From Microbacterium luteolum (GTDB lineage: Bacteria; Actinomycetota; Actinomycetes; Actinomycetales; Microbacteriaceae): a DNA stretch of 64,000 bases. Numbering within the stretch: position 1 is the first letter of the stretch; every line of letters begins with the position of its first letter. Position numbers and translations under genes: made by a program. Positions 42,910-50,535 of this stretch are shown one piece after another. Location of the stretch: assembly GCF_039533965.1 (NCBI RefSeq), contig NZ_BAAAUN010000001.1, positions 3,632,950-3,696,949 of the forward strand, written 5' to 3'. A model generated the notes under the pieces. The model searched no databases. It was not told where the DNA came from and worked only from the letters and a program-made list of their open reading frames with translations.

Positions 42910-43629
42910 ATGCTGAGTGTGCAGCGCAAAGAACATCTCCTCGGACTCCTCGCCGCTGAGGGGCGCATCGTCGCGAAGGCGGTCGCCGCGGATCTCGGCG
43001 TCTCCGAGGACTCCATCCGCCGCGACCTGCGGGAGCTCGCCGACGCGGGGCTGTGCATCCGCGTCTACGGCGGTGCGCTGCCCGTGCCGGCGGCCGACGC
43101 GCCCGTGGTGCAGCGTCTGGGGGTGGCGAGCGAGAGCAAGGAGCGGGTCGCCCGTGCGGCGGTCGCGCTGATCCGCCCGTCGTCGACGATCATCCTCGAT
43201 GCAGGCACCACGACCCTGGCGATGGCCCGGAGGCTTCCGCATGATGCCGGACTGACGGTGATCACCCCGAGCCCCGCGGTGGCGCTGACGGCGATGGAGC
43301 ATTCGGCCGCGCGCGTGCTGATGGTGGGCGGCGAGCTCAGCCGGCATTCGGCCGTGGCGGGAGGCGCTCTCGCTCAGGAGGCGATCTCCCGGCTCTCGGC
43401 CGACGTGTTCTTCCTCGGTGTGACAGGGATCGACCCCGTGCACGGTCTCACCACCGGAGAACTGGATGACGCGGTGACGAAGCGCGCCCTCGCCGCGCGC
43501 AGCGCCGAGGTGCTCGTGCTCGGCAGTGCGGAGAAGATCGGGGCGGTCTCGCGGTTCCCCGTGCTCGGGATCGACGAGGTCTCGGGTGTGATCGTCGATC
43601 CTCAAGGGCCCGAACTCCGCATCGGCTGA
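42910..43629 (+). CDS. DeoR/GlpR-family transcriptional regulator
   Basis: 239 residues from the ATG at 42910, which has AGGAAGAAGTGCGG upstream; an in-frame ATG at 42886 would add eight residues. The DeoR helix-turn-helix is RKEHLLGLLAAEGRIVAKAVAADLGVSEDSIRRDL, and the sugar-phosphate sensing domain includes ILDAGTTTLAMA and DVFFLGVTGIDPVHGLTT. It senses a phosphorylated sugar or nucleotide sugar. The adjacent DUF4406 gene is divergent, hinting at regulation of nucleoside metabolism. It also borders the RiPP cluster, but belongs by codon use to the core chromosome. Confidence 0.87.
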   Translation: MLSVQRKEHLLGLLAAEGRIVAKAVAADLGVSEDSIRRDLRELADAGLCIRVYGGALPVPAADAPVVQRLGVASESKERVARAAVALIRPSSTIILDAGTTTLAMARRLPHDAGLTVITPSPAVALTAMEHSAARVLMVGGELSRHSAVAGGALAQEAISRLSADVFFLGVTGIDPVHGLTTGELDDAVTKRALAARSAEVLVLGSAEKIGAVSRFPVLGIDEVSGVIVDPQGPELRIG

Positions 43630-43679
43630 GGGTTCCCCGGCGCTCACCTCTCCTCCACAGCGGGGGTACAGCTGAAATA

Positions 43680-43731
43680 TTGCACTCGATGGAGTAATCC
43701 TTATATCCTCATATGAGGACGTAAAGTCCTC
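43680..43731 (+). promoter_or_regulatory. promoter and palindromic operator of the RiPP cluster
   Basis: TTGCAC (43680-43685) and TATATC (43702-43707) are spaced 16 bp and head the cluster in an AT-rich patch. The perfect palindrome TCCTCATATGAGGA (43706-43719) overlaps the -10 and start point, and GAGGAC-GTAAA-GTCCTC (43715-43731) overlaps it in turn, giving three half-sites. A repressor probably binds here. The region 43630-44022 is otherwise a ~300-nt leader with one small open frame. Confidence 0.6.
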
Positions 43732-43801
43732 GCATGGGGATGCGGAAGAGTCGACCGGATGACGCCTTCGTTGCCTCCTCGGCGCATCTTCTGGGGGACG
43801 A

Positions 43802-44023
43802 ATGGACATGGGATCAGCGTGGTCGGCGGGGCGTCGTCAACGTACCGCGACAGCTGGCGCGCCGGACCTGACCGGCCGACGGCCGGTGGTCGACTTCGTC
43901 ACAGCGCCGATACCACCGCAGGATACTCCGGTCGACTCCTTCCCGACGGCGGGCGTGACGCTGATGGCAGGGGACGGTGCACTCAGACGGCTTGGCCGGA
44001 ACACACCGCGAGGAGGCGTCTGA
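43802..44023 (+). CDS. possible small protein in the RiPP cluster leader
   Basis: An open frame of 73 codons starting at ATG 43802 with GGGGGACGA upstream and ending in TGA that overlaps the next ATG by one base (TGATG at 44021-44025). It encodes a Pro/Gly/Arg-rich product without membrane segment and without the precursor features (no ELE-type leader motif, no C-terminal Thr). Third-position G/C is lower than in core genes but similar to the cluster genes. It may be real or only a coupling frame that delivers ribosomes to the recognition-protein gene. No homologue recognised. Confidence 0.35.
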   Translation: MDMGSAWSAGRRQRTATAGAPDLTGRRPVVDFVTAPIPPQDTPVDSFPTAGVTLMAGDGALRRLGRNTPRGGV

Positions 44024-45072
44024 TGCGAACTGACGAAACGGTGGCTGACCTGGAAGTCGTCGGAGCACGGGCGCTTCGCGAATGGATCACCGGACGTCGT
44101 GAGGAGTACTCGCGGGTCTTCCTCGTGGAGAGCGGAGCTGCCGCCGCGGACATCGACGACGTGGCCGGCCGCGATGATGTGGTCCTTCTGCCGACGGCCG
44201 GCGAACCGTACAACGGACGTGCCCGCGCAGTTCGCTACAGCGGAGCGTTGGACGAGATCGGTGACGAGCTGTTCTTCGGAGAGCGTTCGGTCGAGCTTCA
44301 GGACTACGTCGCCGCGGCGTTCGTCCAGATTCTCGGACCGACGGCAGTGTGCCTCATCGACCCGCCCGGCTGGCACGCCTTCCTGGCTGATGCGGACATC
44401 GCTCGGGAGACCGGGGTCTTTCCATCGGCGTTGATCGATCCTCGGGTGATTCTCGGGGATCGAACTGCCCTTGCGAAGCCCGGCGAGCGGGCGACTCCGA
44501 GCGCCCTCAGAGTGCGCTCGGACGGCAGAGTCAGCGTCGGTCTCAGGGGCGAGGTCATCGGCAGCGTCGACGATCTTCGTACCCTGCTCGCCGTTCCTCT
44601 GCCTCGCGTCGCGGCGCTGGGAGGCATCGCGCCGCGCGATGAGCTCACGGCCGACCTGACCAGCCGCGGCTGGATCGGGCGCTACCTCAACGCGACGGAT
44701 CTCATCAAGATGCTCCAGCTCGGGAATGGCGGCGCCAAGATGGCGGGCTTCGGCTGGGAGCTCGTCGAGGACGGACGCGCAGACGCCGAACCGCTGATGT
44801 CGGATCCGTTCCTGCTGGAGACCACCGACGGCTTTCTCCTCGCCGACACCGGAACCCTGCGCCGTCAGCTGCTGTCGCCGGTCACGGCCACGGTGGTCGC
44901 CATCCTTCAGACCTCGAGCGCGCCTGAGGTCGCGGCAGAGCGCATCACGCGACTGCTGGGTACGACAGCCTCTGACGCGAGCAGGCTGTGCCTCGATGCT
45001 GTCGGCGCGCTCGACGTCCATTTCGGCAGGCGAGCCGACTCGTCGAATCCGACATCGGGAACACGCAGGTGA
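44023..45072 (+). CDS. daptide-type RiPP recognition protein (RRE-containing)
   Basis: 349 residues from ATG 44023 with AGGAGGCGTCTG. The C-terminal ~80 residues (FLLETTDGFLLADTGTLRRQ, LLSPVTATVVAILQTSS, then AERITRLLG) fit the PqqD-like winged helix used as RiPP recognition element, which binds precursor leaders. The N-terminal part has no recognised catalytic motif. In daptide clusters an RRE protein is known to work with the oxidative decarboxylase on the precursor's C-terminal Thr; this gene is in the right place for that. Its TGA overlaps the next GTG by four bases, so the two are coupled. Annotation rests mainly on context. Confidence 0.72.
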   Translation: MRTDETVADLEVVGARALREWITGRREEYSRVFLVESGAAAADIDDVAGRDDVVLLPTAGEPYNGRARAVRYSGALDEIGDELFFGERSVELQDYVAAAFVQILGPTAVCLIDPPGWHAFLADADIARETGVFPSALIDPRVILGDRTALAKPGERATPSALRVRSDGRVSVGLRGEVIGSVDDLRTLLAVPLPRVAALGGIAPRDELTADLTSRGWIGRYLNATDLIKMLQLGNGGAKMAGFGWELVEDGRADAEPLMSDPFLLETTDGFLLADTGTLRRQLLSPVTATVVAILQTSSAPEVAAERITRLLGTTASDASRLCLDAVGALDVHFGRRADSSNPTSGTRR

Positions 45073-46328
45073 GCGCCCTGCACGCGCTCTGGGCCTCGAT
45101 GCTCCCGGCCGACACCACCTTCACGCAAGATCGAGTAGCTGTCGGCGCCGCTGGGCATCGGATCGACTTCGCCGACGGCTCCTCGCGCCTCTGCGCGACG
45201 AGCGGACTGTGGAACGTTCCGCTCGGCTTCGGCAACCCGGCGGTCGCCGATGCCGTGAGCAGGGCCACCCACGACGCGTCCTACCTGACTCTGTTCCGCG
45301 CGTCGCATCGGTACGCGGAGGCCGCCGCTGAGGCTCTCGTGGAGCTCGCGAACCCGATGAGGTACAGCCGCGTCATCTTCTCCACGTCGGGCGGGGCGGC
45401 GAATGACGCCGCGATGAAGCTGGCACGCCAGTACTGGGCGCAGAAAGCGGCCGGATCCCGCTCGCTCGTCGTGGGTCTGAAGGGCAGCTATCACGGCACG
45501 ATGTACGGCAGCCATGCGCTGAGCGGAGACGATCTCCTTCAATCCGCCTACGCCGTCGACCGCAGATCGGTGAGACATGTCTCTCACTCCGATGACGGAG
45601 AGGAACTCGAGACGCTGCTGAAGCGTGAGGGGGCCAGGGTCGCGTCTGTCGTCGTCGAGCCGGTCCTGGGCAGCGGAGCGCACGCGCTGTCCGATGCGTT
45701 CGTGGATCGTCTGCTGGCTCTGCGAGAGGAGTACGGGTTCCTGATCGTCGCGGATGAGGTCGCCACGGGCTTCGGTCGCACAGGCACGATGCTCGCCACC
45801 GATGGTTGGGCCGCCGCACCCGACGTTCTCCTTCTCTCGAAGGCGTTGACGAACGGTGCCATGGGCGCCGCGGTGCTCGTGGTGGGTTCTCGCGTCGCAT
45901 CCGAGTTCGCGCGCGGCGGGTGGACCTTCGTCCACGGTGAGACGCAGGCGGGAACGCCGGCGTGCGCCGCGGCCATCATCGCGGTGATCGAAGAGCTGCG
46001 CCGGATCGACGTGCAGTCGACCGCGAGGGCGCTCGCGACGGGCCTGTGGGAGATGGCGACGTCGTTGAAGTCGGAGGGTCTGGTCGCTGAGGTGACGGGC
46101 CGGGGTTGCTTCGTGGGACTCGGGCTTCGCAACCCCGATGACAGCCTCCTCTCGGCGAATGAGGTCCTTCGAGTCGTCTCCGCCATCGCGGACAACGGCG
46201 TTCTGGTACAGCCCGGGCCCAGTTCCGTCGAGCTGATCCCGGCGTACGGATTCACGGCGGCTGAGCTCCTCCAGACGGACACGGCTGTGCGCGCGGGGTT
46301 GGCGCACGCAGCGGAGTCGGCAGCATGA
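45069..46328 (+). CDS. daptide-type class III aminotransferase
   Basis: 419 residues from GTG 45069 (GTGA overlap with the previous stop); the ATG at 45096 is an alternative. This is a PLP class III (omega) aminotransferase: FSTSGGAANDAAMKLARQY near 105, GSYHGTMYGSHALSG, the PLP-binding Asp in LIVADEVATGFGRTG and Schiff-base Lys258 in LLLSKALTNG. In daptide biosynthesis the aminotransferase converts the C-terminal ketone, left after oxidative decarboxylation of Thr, into an amine. It overlaps the dehydrogenase gene by four bases. Individually it could be any omega-aminotransferase; the cluster defines its role. Confidence 0.85.
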   Translation: MSALHALWASMLPADTTFTQDRVAVGAAGHRIDFADGSSRLCATSGLWNVPLGFGNPAVADAVSRATHDASYLTLFRASHRYAEAAAEALVELANPMRYSRVIFSTSGGAANDAAMKLARQYWAQKAAGSRSLVVGLKGSYHGTMYGSHALSGDDLLQSAYAVDRRSVRHVSHSDDGEELETLLKREGARVASVVVEPVLGSGAHALSDAFVDRLLALREEYGFLIVADEVATGFGRTGTMLATDGWAAAPDVLLLSKALTNGAMGAAVLVVGSRVASEFARGGWTFVHGETQAGTPACAAAIIAVIEELRRIDVQSTARALATGLWEMATSLKSEGLVAEVTGRGCFVGLGLRNPDDSLLSANEVLRVVSAIADNGVLVQPGPSSVELIPAYGFTAAELLQTDTAVRAGLAHAAESAA

Positions 46329-47509
46329 CCCCCGAGTTCACGGGGCGGGTTCCGACGCTCTGGCACGGGCGAGGGGTCGCGCGTCAGTTGACGAAGCGCC
46401 TGACCGCCGGGCGTGAGACTCTCGTGATCGCAGATTCCGCGCTCACGGTCCCCGTCCTGATCGCCGGCTCGGCGAGGACAGTGAGGCTGGACGCGCGCTC
46501 GATCGACGTCACCACTGTCGTCACGATCGCGCAGGAGATCGTACGCCGGCCGCCGAGCGTCATCGTGGCGATCGGCGGGGGCAGCATCCTCGACGCCACC
46601 AAGATCGCCGCCCTCGCGCTCGCCGGGGGGCGCGTCTTCGACTACGCGGTCGGACACGCGTCGAGGTTCGCGCTGACCCTGCTGCCCGATGCACCACCAC
46701 CCGTCGAGGTCGTCGCCGTGCCGACGACGATCGGCACGTCGTCGGAGACGAACAGCGTCGGCATCCTCCGGAACGAGAGCGGCTACCGGCTCATCGTCGG
46801 GCGCCTCCTGCGACCGCGCCACGCCATCATCGATCCGGACAACCTGAGCACTCTCACGCGTACCGCAGTGAGAGAGGGGGCGATCGAGGCATTCCTCCGC
46901 CTGGCCGGAGTGTCGACGAGCGAGCGGCGCAGCACCAGGGCGAAGAGTGATGCCGTCCTTCTCGCCCGGGCGCTTCTCGAGACGGCCATGTACGACGAGG
47001 GCTCCGCTGCGGGACGGTTGCGTCTCGCCCGATTGAGCGCGGCCACGCAGCGCAGCGCCGCACTCCGTGGCGACGACCCGTACGGCGCTCGTCACTGGTA
47101 CCTGGCGAACGAGGTCGCTTTCGCGCTCGGGGTCCGCAAGATGGTCGCCACGGCGGCGGTCATCGCCGCGGTCTGGCGTCGAATCTGCGCGGGCGACTCG
47201 CGATGGGGAGATCGGGAGAGTCTCGAGGACTTCTGGGAGAGGGGGACGAGCGGGTCGGGACTGCCCCTCGAACCGGTCGCCGGAATCGCGTCCCTCGTCG
47301 ACCAGTGGGAGATCCCGCTTCCGCAGACTCCGACCGCGGACGTCCTCAGCCGCATCGCCTCCGACACAGAGAAGTCGTGGGGGTCTCGCCAGCCGATGCT
47401 TCGCGATCTCGCGTCAGACGACTTCCGCGATGTGCTCCGCGATTCCCGCTGGAGTGCTCAGCCGGTCGGCAACGCATGCCGACCTTCGGAACCGCTTGGA
47501 AGGAGGTGA
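46325..47509 (+). CDS. daptide-type oxidative decarboxylase, iron-alcohol-dehydrogenase fold
   Basis: 394 residues. The Rossmann-like NAD site GGGSILDATK (84-93) and VPTTIGTSSETNS near 137 identify the iron-containing alcohol dehydrogenase family. The usual metal-ligand motifs (xDAxxHAxEAY and HG) read here as TAVREGAIEAF and RK, so canonical Asp/His ligands seem absent. In daptides an enzyme of this kind oxidatively decarboxylates the precursor's terminal Thr. It starts in the aminotransferase stop (ATGA). The ribosome site of the first precursor (GGAGGT) lies within its final codons, five bases before the precursor ATG. Confidence 0.8.
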   Translation: MTPEFTGRVPTLWHGRGVARQLTKRLTAGRETLVIADSALTVPVLIAGSARTVRLDARSIDVTTVVTIAQEIVRRPPSVIVAIGGGSILDATKIAALALAGGRVFDYAVGHASRFALTLLPDAPPPVEVVAVPTTIGTSSETNSVGILRNESGYRLIVGRLLRPRHAIIDPDNLSTLTRTAVREGAIEAFLRLAGVSTSERRSTRAKSDAVLLARALLETAMYDEGSAAGRLRLARLSAATQRSAALRGDDPYGARHWYLANEVAFALGVRKMVATAAVIAAVWRRICAGDSRWGDRESLEDFWERGTSGSGLPLEPVAGIASLVDQWEIPLPQTPTADVLSRIASDTEKSWGSRQPMLRDLASDDFRDVLRDSRWSAQPVGNACRPSEPLGRR

Positions 47510-47514
47510 ATTGA

Positions 47515-47649
47515 ATGAACAGCAACGTTGAAATGCAGATCCATTTCCAGGAGCTGGACGAGATGGAGGCCCCGAGCTGGGAGAGCTTCTACAGAGGCAC
47601 GATAAGTGCGCTGGTTCTCATCGGCGCCGCCGCGGCCATGGCGACATGA
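47515..47649 (+). CDS. mpaA: daptide-type precursor peptide 1
   Basis: 44 residues, MNSNVEMQIH FQELDEMEAP SWESFYRGTI SALVLIGAAA AMAT. The leader carries IHFQELDEMEAP, shared with the two following peptides. The rest is a hydrophobic helix ending in Thr, the residue that daptide enzymes convert to a dimethylated diamine. ATG at 47515 has AGGAGGTGAATTGA upstream; a second ATG at 47533 would give a leader aligned with the other two. Too short and too context-dependent for ordinary gene finders. Where the leader is cut cannot be read from the sequence. Confidence 0.82.
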   Translation: MNSNVEMQIHFQELDEMEAPSWESFYRGTISALVLIGAAAAMAT

Positions 47650-47689
47650 TCGCGGCGATCGAAGGAATCGAACGAGGAAAGGAGTGAGC

Positions 47690-47815
47690 ATGCAAACTGC
47701 AGCACCGAAGCTCGAGTTCACGGAGCTCGAGGCCATGGAGGCGCTGAATGACACCGATGACTTCATGCGCGGCTTCGCCGTTGGCGTCATCATCGGGATT
47801 CTCGCTCTGACGTAG
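47690..47815 (+). CDS. mpaA: daptide-type precursor peptide 2
   Basis: 41 residues, MQTAAPKLEF TELEAMEALN DTDDFMRGFA VGVIIGILAL T. It has the leader motif LEFTELEAMEAL, then an amphipathic, Gly/Val/Ile-rich helix ending in Thr. Ribosome site GAGGAAAGGAGTGAGC. The core differs strongly from precursors 1 and 3 while the leader is conserved, the usual pattern for RiPP precursors sharing one enzyme set. Confidence 0.82.
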   Translation: MQTAAPKLEFTELEAMEALNDTDDFMRGFAVGVIIGILALT

Positions 47816-47851
47816 GAAGAGCATTCGCAAGGTTGACCCAGGAGGTAGGAA

Positions 47852-47971
47852 TTGCAGACAGAGACGCTGGACTTCATCGAACTCGAACAGATTGACGCAC
47901 CTCTCGAATGGTGGGAGCACGCGAGCTATATCGTCCTCATCATCGGCGGTGCCGCAGCGATCGCGACCTGA
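47852..47971 (+). CDS. mpaA: daptide-type precursor peptide 3 (TTG start)
   Basis: 39 residues, (M)QTETLDFIE LEQIDAPLEW WEHASYIVLI IGGAAAIAT. The only start with a ribosome site (CCAGGAGGTAGGAA) is TTG at 47852. The leader motif LDFIELEQIDAP aligns with precursors 1 and 2, and the product again ends in Thr; its C-terminal GGAAAIAT resembles GAAAAMAT of precursor 1. Recognised by alignment with its neighbours, since ATG/GTG searches miss it. Confidence 0.8.
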   Translation: MQTETLDFIELEQIDAPLEWWEHASYIVLIIGGAAAIAT

Positions 47972-47973
47972 AC

Positions 47974-48009
47974 ATCGGGTGCGGGCGCAACACCGCGCCC
48001 GCACCCGAT
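47974..48009 (+). terminator. attenuator hairpin after the precursor genes
   Basis: Perfect 15-bp stem ATCGGGTGCGGGCGC / GCGCCCGCACCCGAT (47974-47988 with 47995-48009), loop AACACC, followed by TCTTCCC. It begins three bases after the third precursor stop and ends 26 nt before the methyltransferase. Partial termination or 3' protection would raise precursor mRNA relative to downstream genes. Confidence 0.75.
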
Positions 48010-48035
48010 TCTTCCCATCGAAAAGTGAGGTGTGC

Positions 48036-48863
48036 ATGTCACGACTGATCACCGATGCCATGGCGGCGCGACTCGACATTGCCGGTGCGGTCCCGAAGGA
48101 GCAGGACCTGTACGCGGGTACCGGCACCGACTTCTACGAACGGCTGGTCGGGCCTGACCGAGCAGAGATTCGAGAAGTGCTGGCGCTTGCGAGAGATTCC
48201 GCGGATCCGATTCTCGATATCGCGGCGGGTACAGGGAGATTGACCATCCCGCTCGTGAGATCCGGACGACGGGTGACCGCGATCGATCTCTCCGACGACA
48301 TGCTCCGCCACCTTCGACGCGCATTGCCCGACCACCCGATGCTGGATTGCGCTGTTGCGGATATGCGCGACTTCGCGTTGGCGGGTCGATATGGGCTCGT
48401 CATCATCGGTGCGACGTCGATCACCCTGCTCGATCGCACAGGGAGATCGCGTCTCTACGCGAACGTGCGACGCCACCTCGCGGCCGACGGCGTCTTCGCC
48501 TTCACCGTCGCGGCAGGCATCTCTGCGGAGACCCTCTCGGAGTCCAGAGATCAGGAGATCCGGGTGCCCGGGCCCGACGGAGACGAGATCTACCTCTTCT
48601 CTCAGCAGATCGAAGACGAGGGCGCGGTGCGCGTCGTCAACTGGGTGCGGGCCTCCGACGTGACGGAAGGTGGCGAAGTCACCGTCCTCACCAGTCGACT
48701 ACGAGTGCTCGATCACGCGATCCTCTCGCGAGAGCTCGTCGAAGCCGGCTTCGACGCACCTGCCGTCTCTCCGGTGCGAACGCACCACGGAGCGGACATC
48801 CTCCTTCTCGCCACGTCGTGGGCGGGACCGCCGGAAGTGGTGGATGACGATGCCGCTCACTAG
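48036..48863 (+). CDS. mpaM: daptide-type SAM-dependent N-methyltransferase
   Basis: 275 residues from ATG 48036 with GTGAGGTGTGC. Class I methyltransferase fold: motif I PILDIAAGTGRLTIPL at ~58-72, motif II acidic loop VTAIDLSDDML, then CAVADMRDFAL. In the daptide pathway the methyltransferase dimethylates the new C-terminal amine. The first 45 residues (IAGAVPKEQDLYAGTGTDFYE) are typical of small-molecule methyltransferases. Its stop lies 20 nt inside the protease gene. Alone it would be a generic methyltransferase; placement directly after the Thr-ended precursors supports the role. Confidence 0.85.
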   Translation: MSRLITDAMAARLDIAGAVPKEQDLYAGTGTDFYERLVGPDRAEIREVLALARDSADPILDIAAGTGRLTIPLVRSGRRVTAIDLSDDMLRHLRRALPDHPMLDCAVADMRDFALAGRYGLVIIGATSITLLDRTGRSRLYANVRRHLAADGVFAFTVAAGISAETLSESRDQEIRVPGPDGDEIYLFSQQIEDEGAVRVVNWVRASDVTEGGEVTVLTSRLRVLDHAILSRELVEAGFDAPAVSPVRTHHGADILLLATSWAGPPEVVDDDAAH

Positions 48864-50523
48864 GTTCACTCACCGACGGAACTCACCGGAAGCGGCCCCG
48901 CTCGCTGCCGACGCTCGGCCGCGGCTCGCTTCCGGCGTCGTGTTCGAGGGAGCGCCTGATGAAGCGGTGCGGATCACGATGTTGCATGGAGTGCCGACGT
49001 CGAGGGTCTCCCGGACGGTCGCCGAACTGCTGAAAGCGATGAACGGCGAAACGGCGCTCCACGATCTGCACCAGCGCTTCGCCGCATCCGAGTCGCTGGA
49101 GAGCTTCCTCCAGTTGGTCCAACGCTTCCGCGCCAACGGGCTCCTCGACGGGGACACGAAGCTCCCGCCGGGCCGAATCACCTACCGCCCCCCGTTCACC
49201 CTGCAGCTCGCGACGCTTCGTGCGCCGGGCATCTTCGACCGCCTCGACCGATCGATGGTGCCGATCTCCTGCCGGACGGCTCTGATATCAGGTGCCGTGC
49301 TGTTCTGCCTGGGGCTGGTTGCCGCGGTCCTGCAGGCGAGCGAGCTGCTGGAAGTTCTGTCCACGCCGGTACCGTTGCTCGGTCTGGTGAGTCTCCTCGC
49401 GGCACTCTCGATCCTGACATTGCTCCACGAGAGCGCCCACGGACTCACGCTCACGAGGTTCGGCGGCAGCCCACGCCGCGCGGGTTTCATGCTGTTCTAC
49501 CTCACACCCGCGTTCTTCGTGGATGTCACTGACGGGTGGCGCCTCCCCGATCGTCGGCAACGTGTCGCGGTCGCGCTCGCGGGGCCTGCCGTGCATGCCG
49601 TCGTCGCCGCGATCGCGCTCGGCGCCGCGCTCATTCTTCCTCAGCCGGGGTTCAGGCAGACGCTCCTGCTCCTCGCGGTCGCGTGCGGGGGCATCGTCCT
49701 GGTCAACCTGATTCCGTTCGTGCGATTCGACGGGTACATCGCGCTCATGAGCGCGCTGGACGAGCCGAACCTCAGAGATCGATCGATTCGGGACGGCGCG
49801 AACTTTCTGACTCGGCTGCTGTTCGGCGGACAGCGGACGAGCAGAAGCCTGGAGAGGTGGTGGAGCGTGCCGTTCGGTCTGGCGAGCCTCATGGCTCCGG
49901 TCTTCCTGGTGCTGTTCGCGGTCTCTCGCGCAGTTCGGGCGCTCGCCGGAGGAGGACCCGTCCTCGGCCTGCTCGTGGTGGCGCTGGAAGCGGTCGTGGT
50001 CCTCGTCGGCATCGGGATCGTCTTCCGGGCACTGCACCGCGTCCTGAGATCGGGGGTCTCACGGCTCCGCTTCGTCTCGGTCAATGCCGCTCTCGTCGCG
50101 AGCATCGTGATCGCCGGAGCCCTCATCCCCGTTCCGATGACGGCCACGTACGGCTTCACCGCACACGGTGACCGCGTGGTCCTCGTGCACGCGGGCGACA
50201 GGGCCGAGGTGGAGGTGCCCGCCGGGTCCCGTGTGGAGCTCATGAGCAGCGGTCTTCTCGTCAACGAGCAGATCGGCGCAGGAACGGCCCTCCCCCGGCG
50301 ACCCCAACCGACCGAGGTCCCGCTCGACGCTCTGGTTCCCGTGAGGGCGCACGATGTGTCCGTCCCCGCGGTGATCGTCGCCGGGGTGGACGTGTCCGAG
50401 GGGAGCGGGAGCGTGCCTTCGACGGGACAGGCGCGCGTCGAGCTCGGCGTGGGAAACCTGTGGCAGACGCTCTGGGTGACGGGCGTGATATGGCCGCTGT
50501 CGGCCCTTCAGATCGAGAAGTAG
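48844..50523 (+). CDS. M50-family intramembrane metalloprotease with N-terminal PqqD-like domain
   Basis: 559 residues from ATG 48844 (48850 possible). Residues ~25-115 read as a PqqD/RRE-like winged helix (VSRTVAELLKAMNG, then LHDLHQRFAAS). A multi-span region follows with zinc motif HESAH (195-199) and the distal ligand in NLIPFVRFDGY near 295, as in site-2 proteases. The C-terminal ~120 residues after the last membrane segment form an exterior beta-rich domain (VVLVHAGDRAEVEVPAGSRVEL). It probably removes leaders during export, as the intramembrane protease known from daptide clusters. The fused RRE-like domain could dock the leader. Confidence 0.82.
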   Translation: MTMPLTRFTHRRNSPEAAPLAADARPRLASGVVFEGAPDEAVRITMLHGVPTSRVSRTVAELLKAMNGETALHDLHQRFAASESLESFLQLVQRFRANGLLDGDTKLPPGRITYRPPFTLQLATLRAPGIFDRLDRSMVPISCRTALISGAVLFCLGLVAAVLQASELLEVLSTPVPLLGLVSLLAALSILTLLHESAHGLTLTRFGGSPRRAGFMLFYLTPAFFVDVTDGWRLPDRRQRVAVALAGPAVHAVVAAIALGAALILPQPGFRQTLLLLAVACGGIVLVNLIPFVRFDGYIALMSALDEPNLRDRSIRDGANFLTRLLFGGQRTSRSLERWWSVPFGLASLMAPVFLVLFAVSRAVRALAGGGPVLGLLVVALEAVVVLVGIGIVFRALHRVLRSGVSRLRFVSVNAALVASIVIAGALIPVPMTATYGFTAHGDRVVLVHAGDRAEVEVPAGSRVELMSSGLLVNEQIGAGTALPRRPQPTEVPLDALVPVRAHDVSVPAVIVAGVDVSEGSGSVPSTGQARVELGVGNLWQTLWVTGVIWPLSALQIEK

Positions 50524-50535
50524 GAAAGAGCGAAG

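Noticed and set aside
47972..48035. A fourth precursor peptide between the third precursor and the methyltransferase
   Set aside because: The segment is occupied by a perfect hairpin and contains no start with a leader motif.
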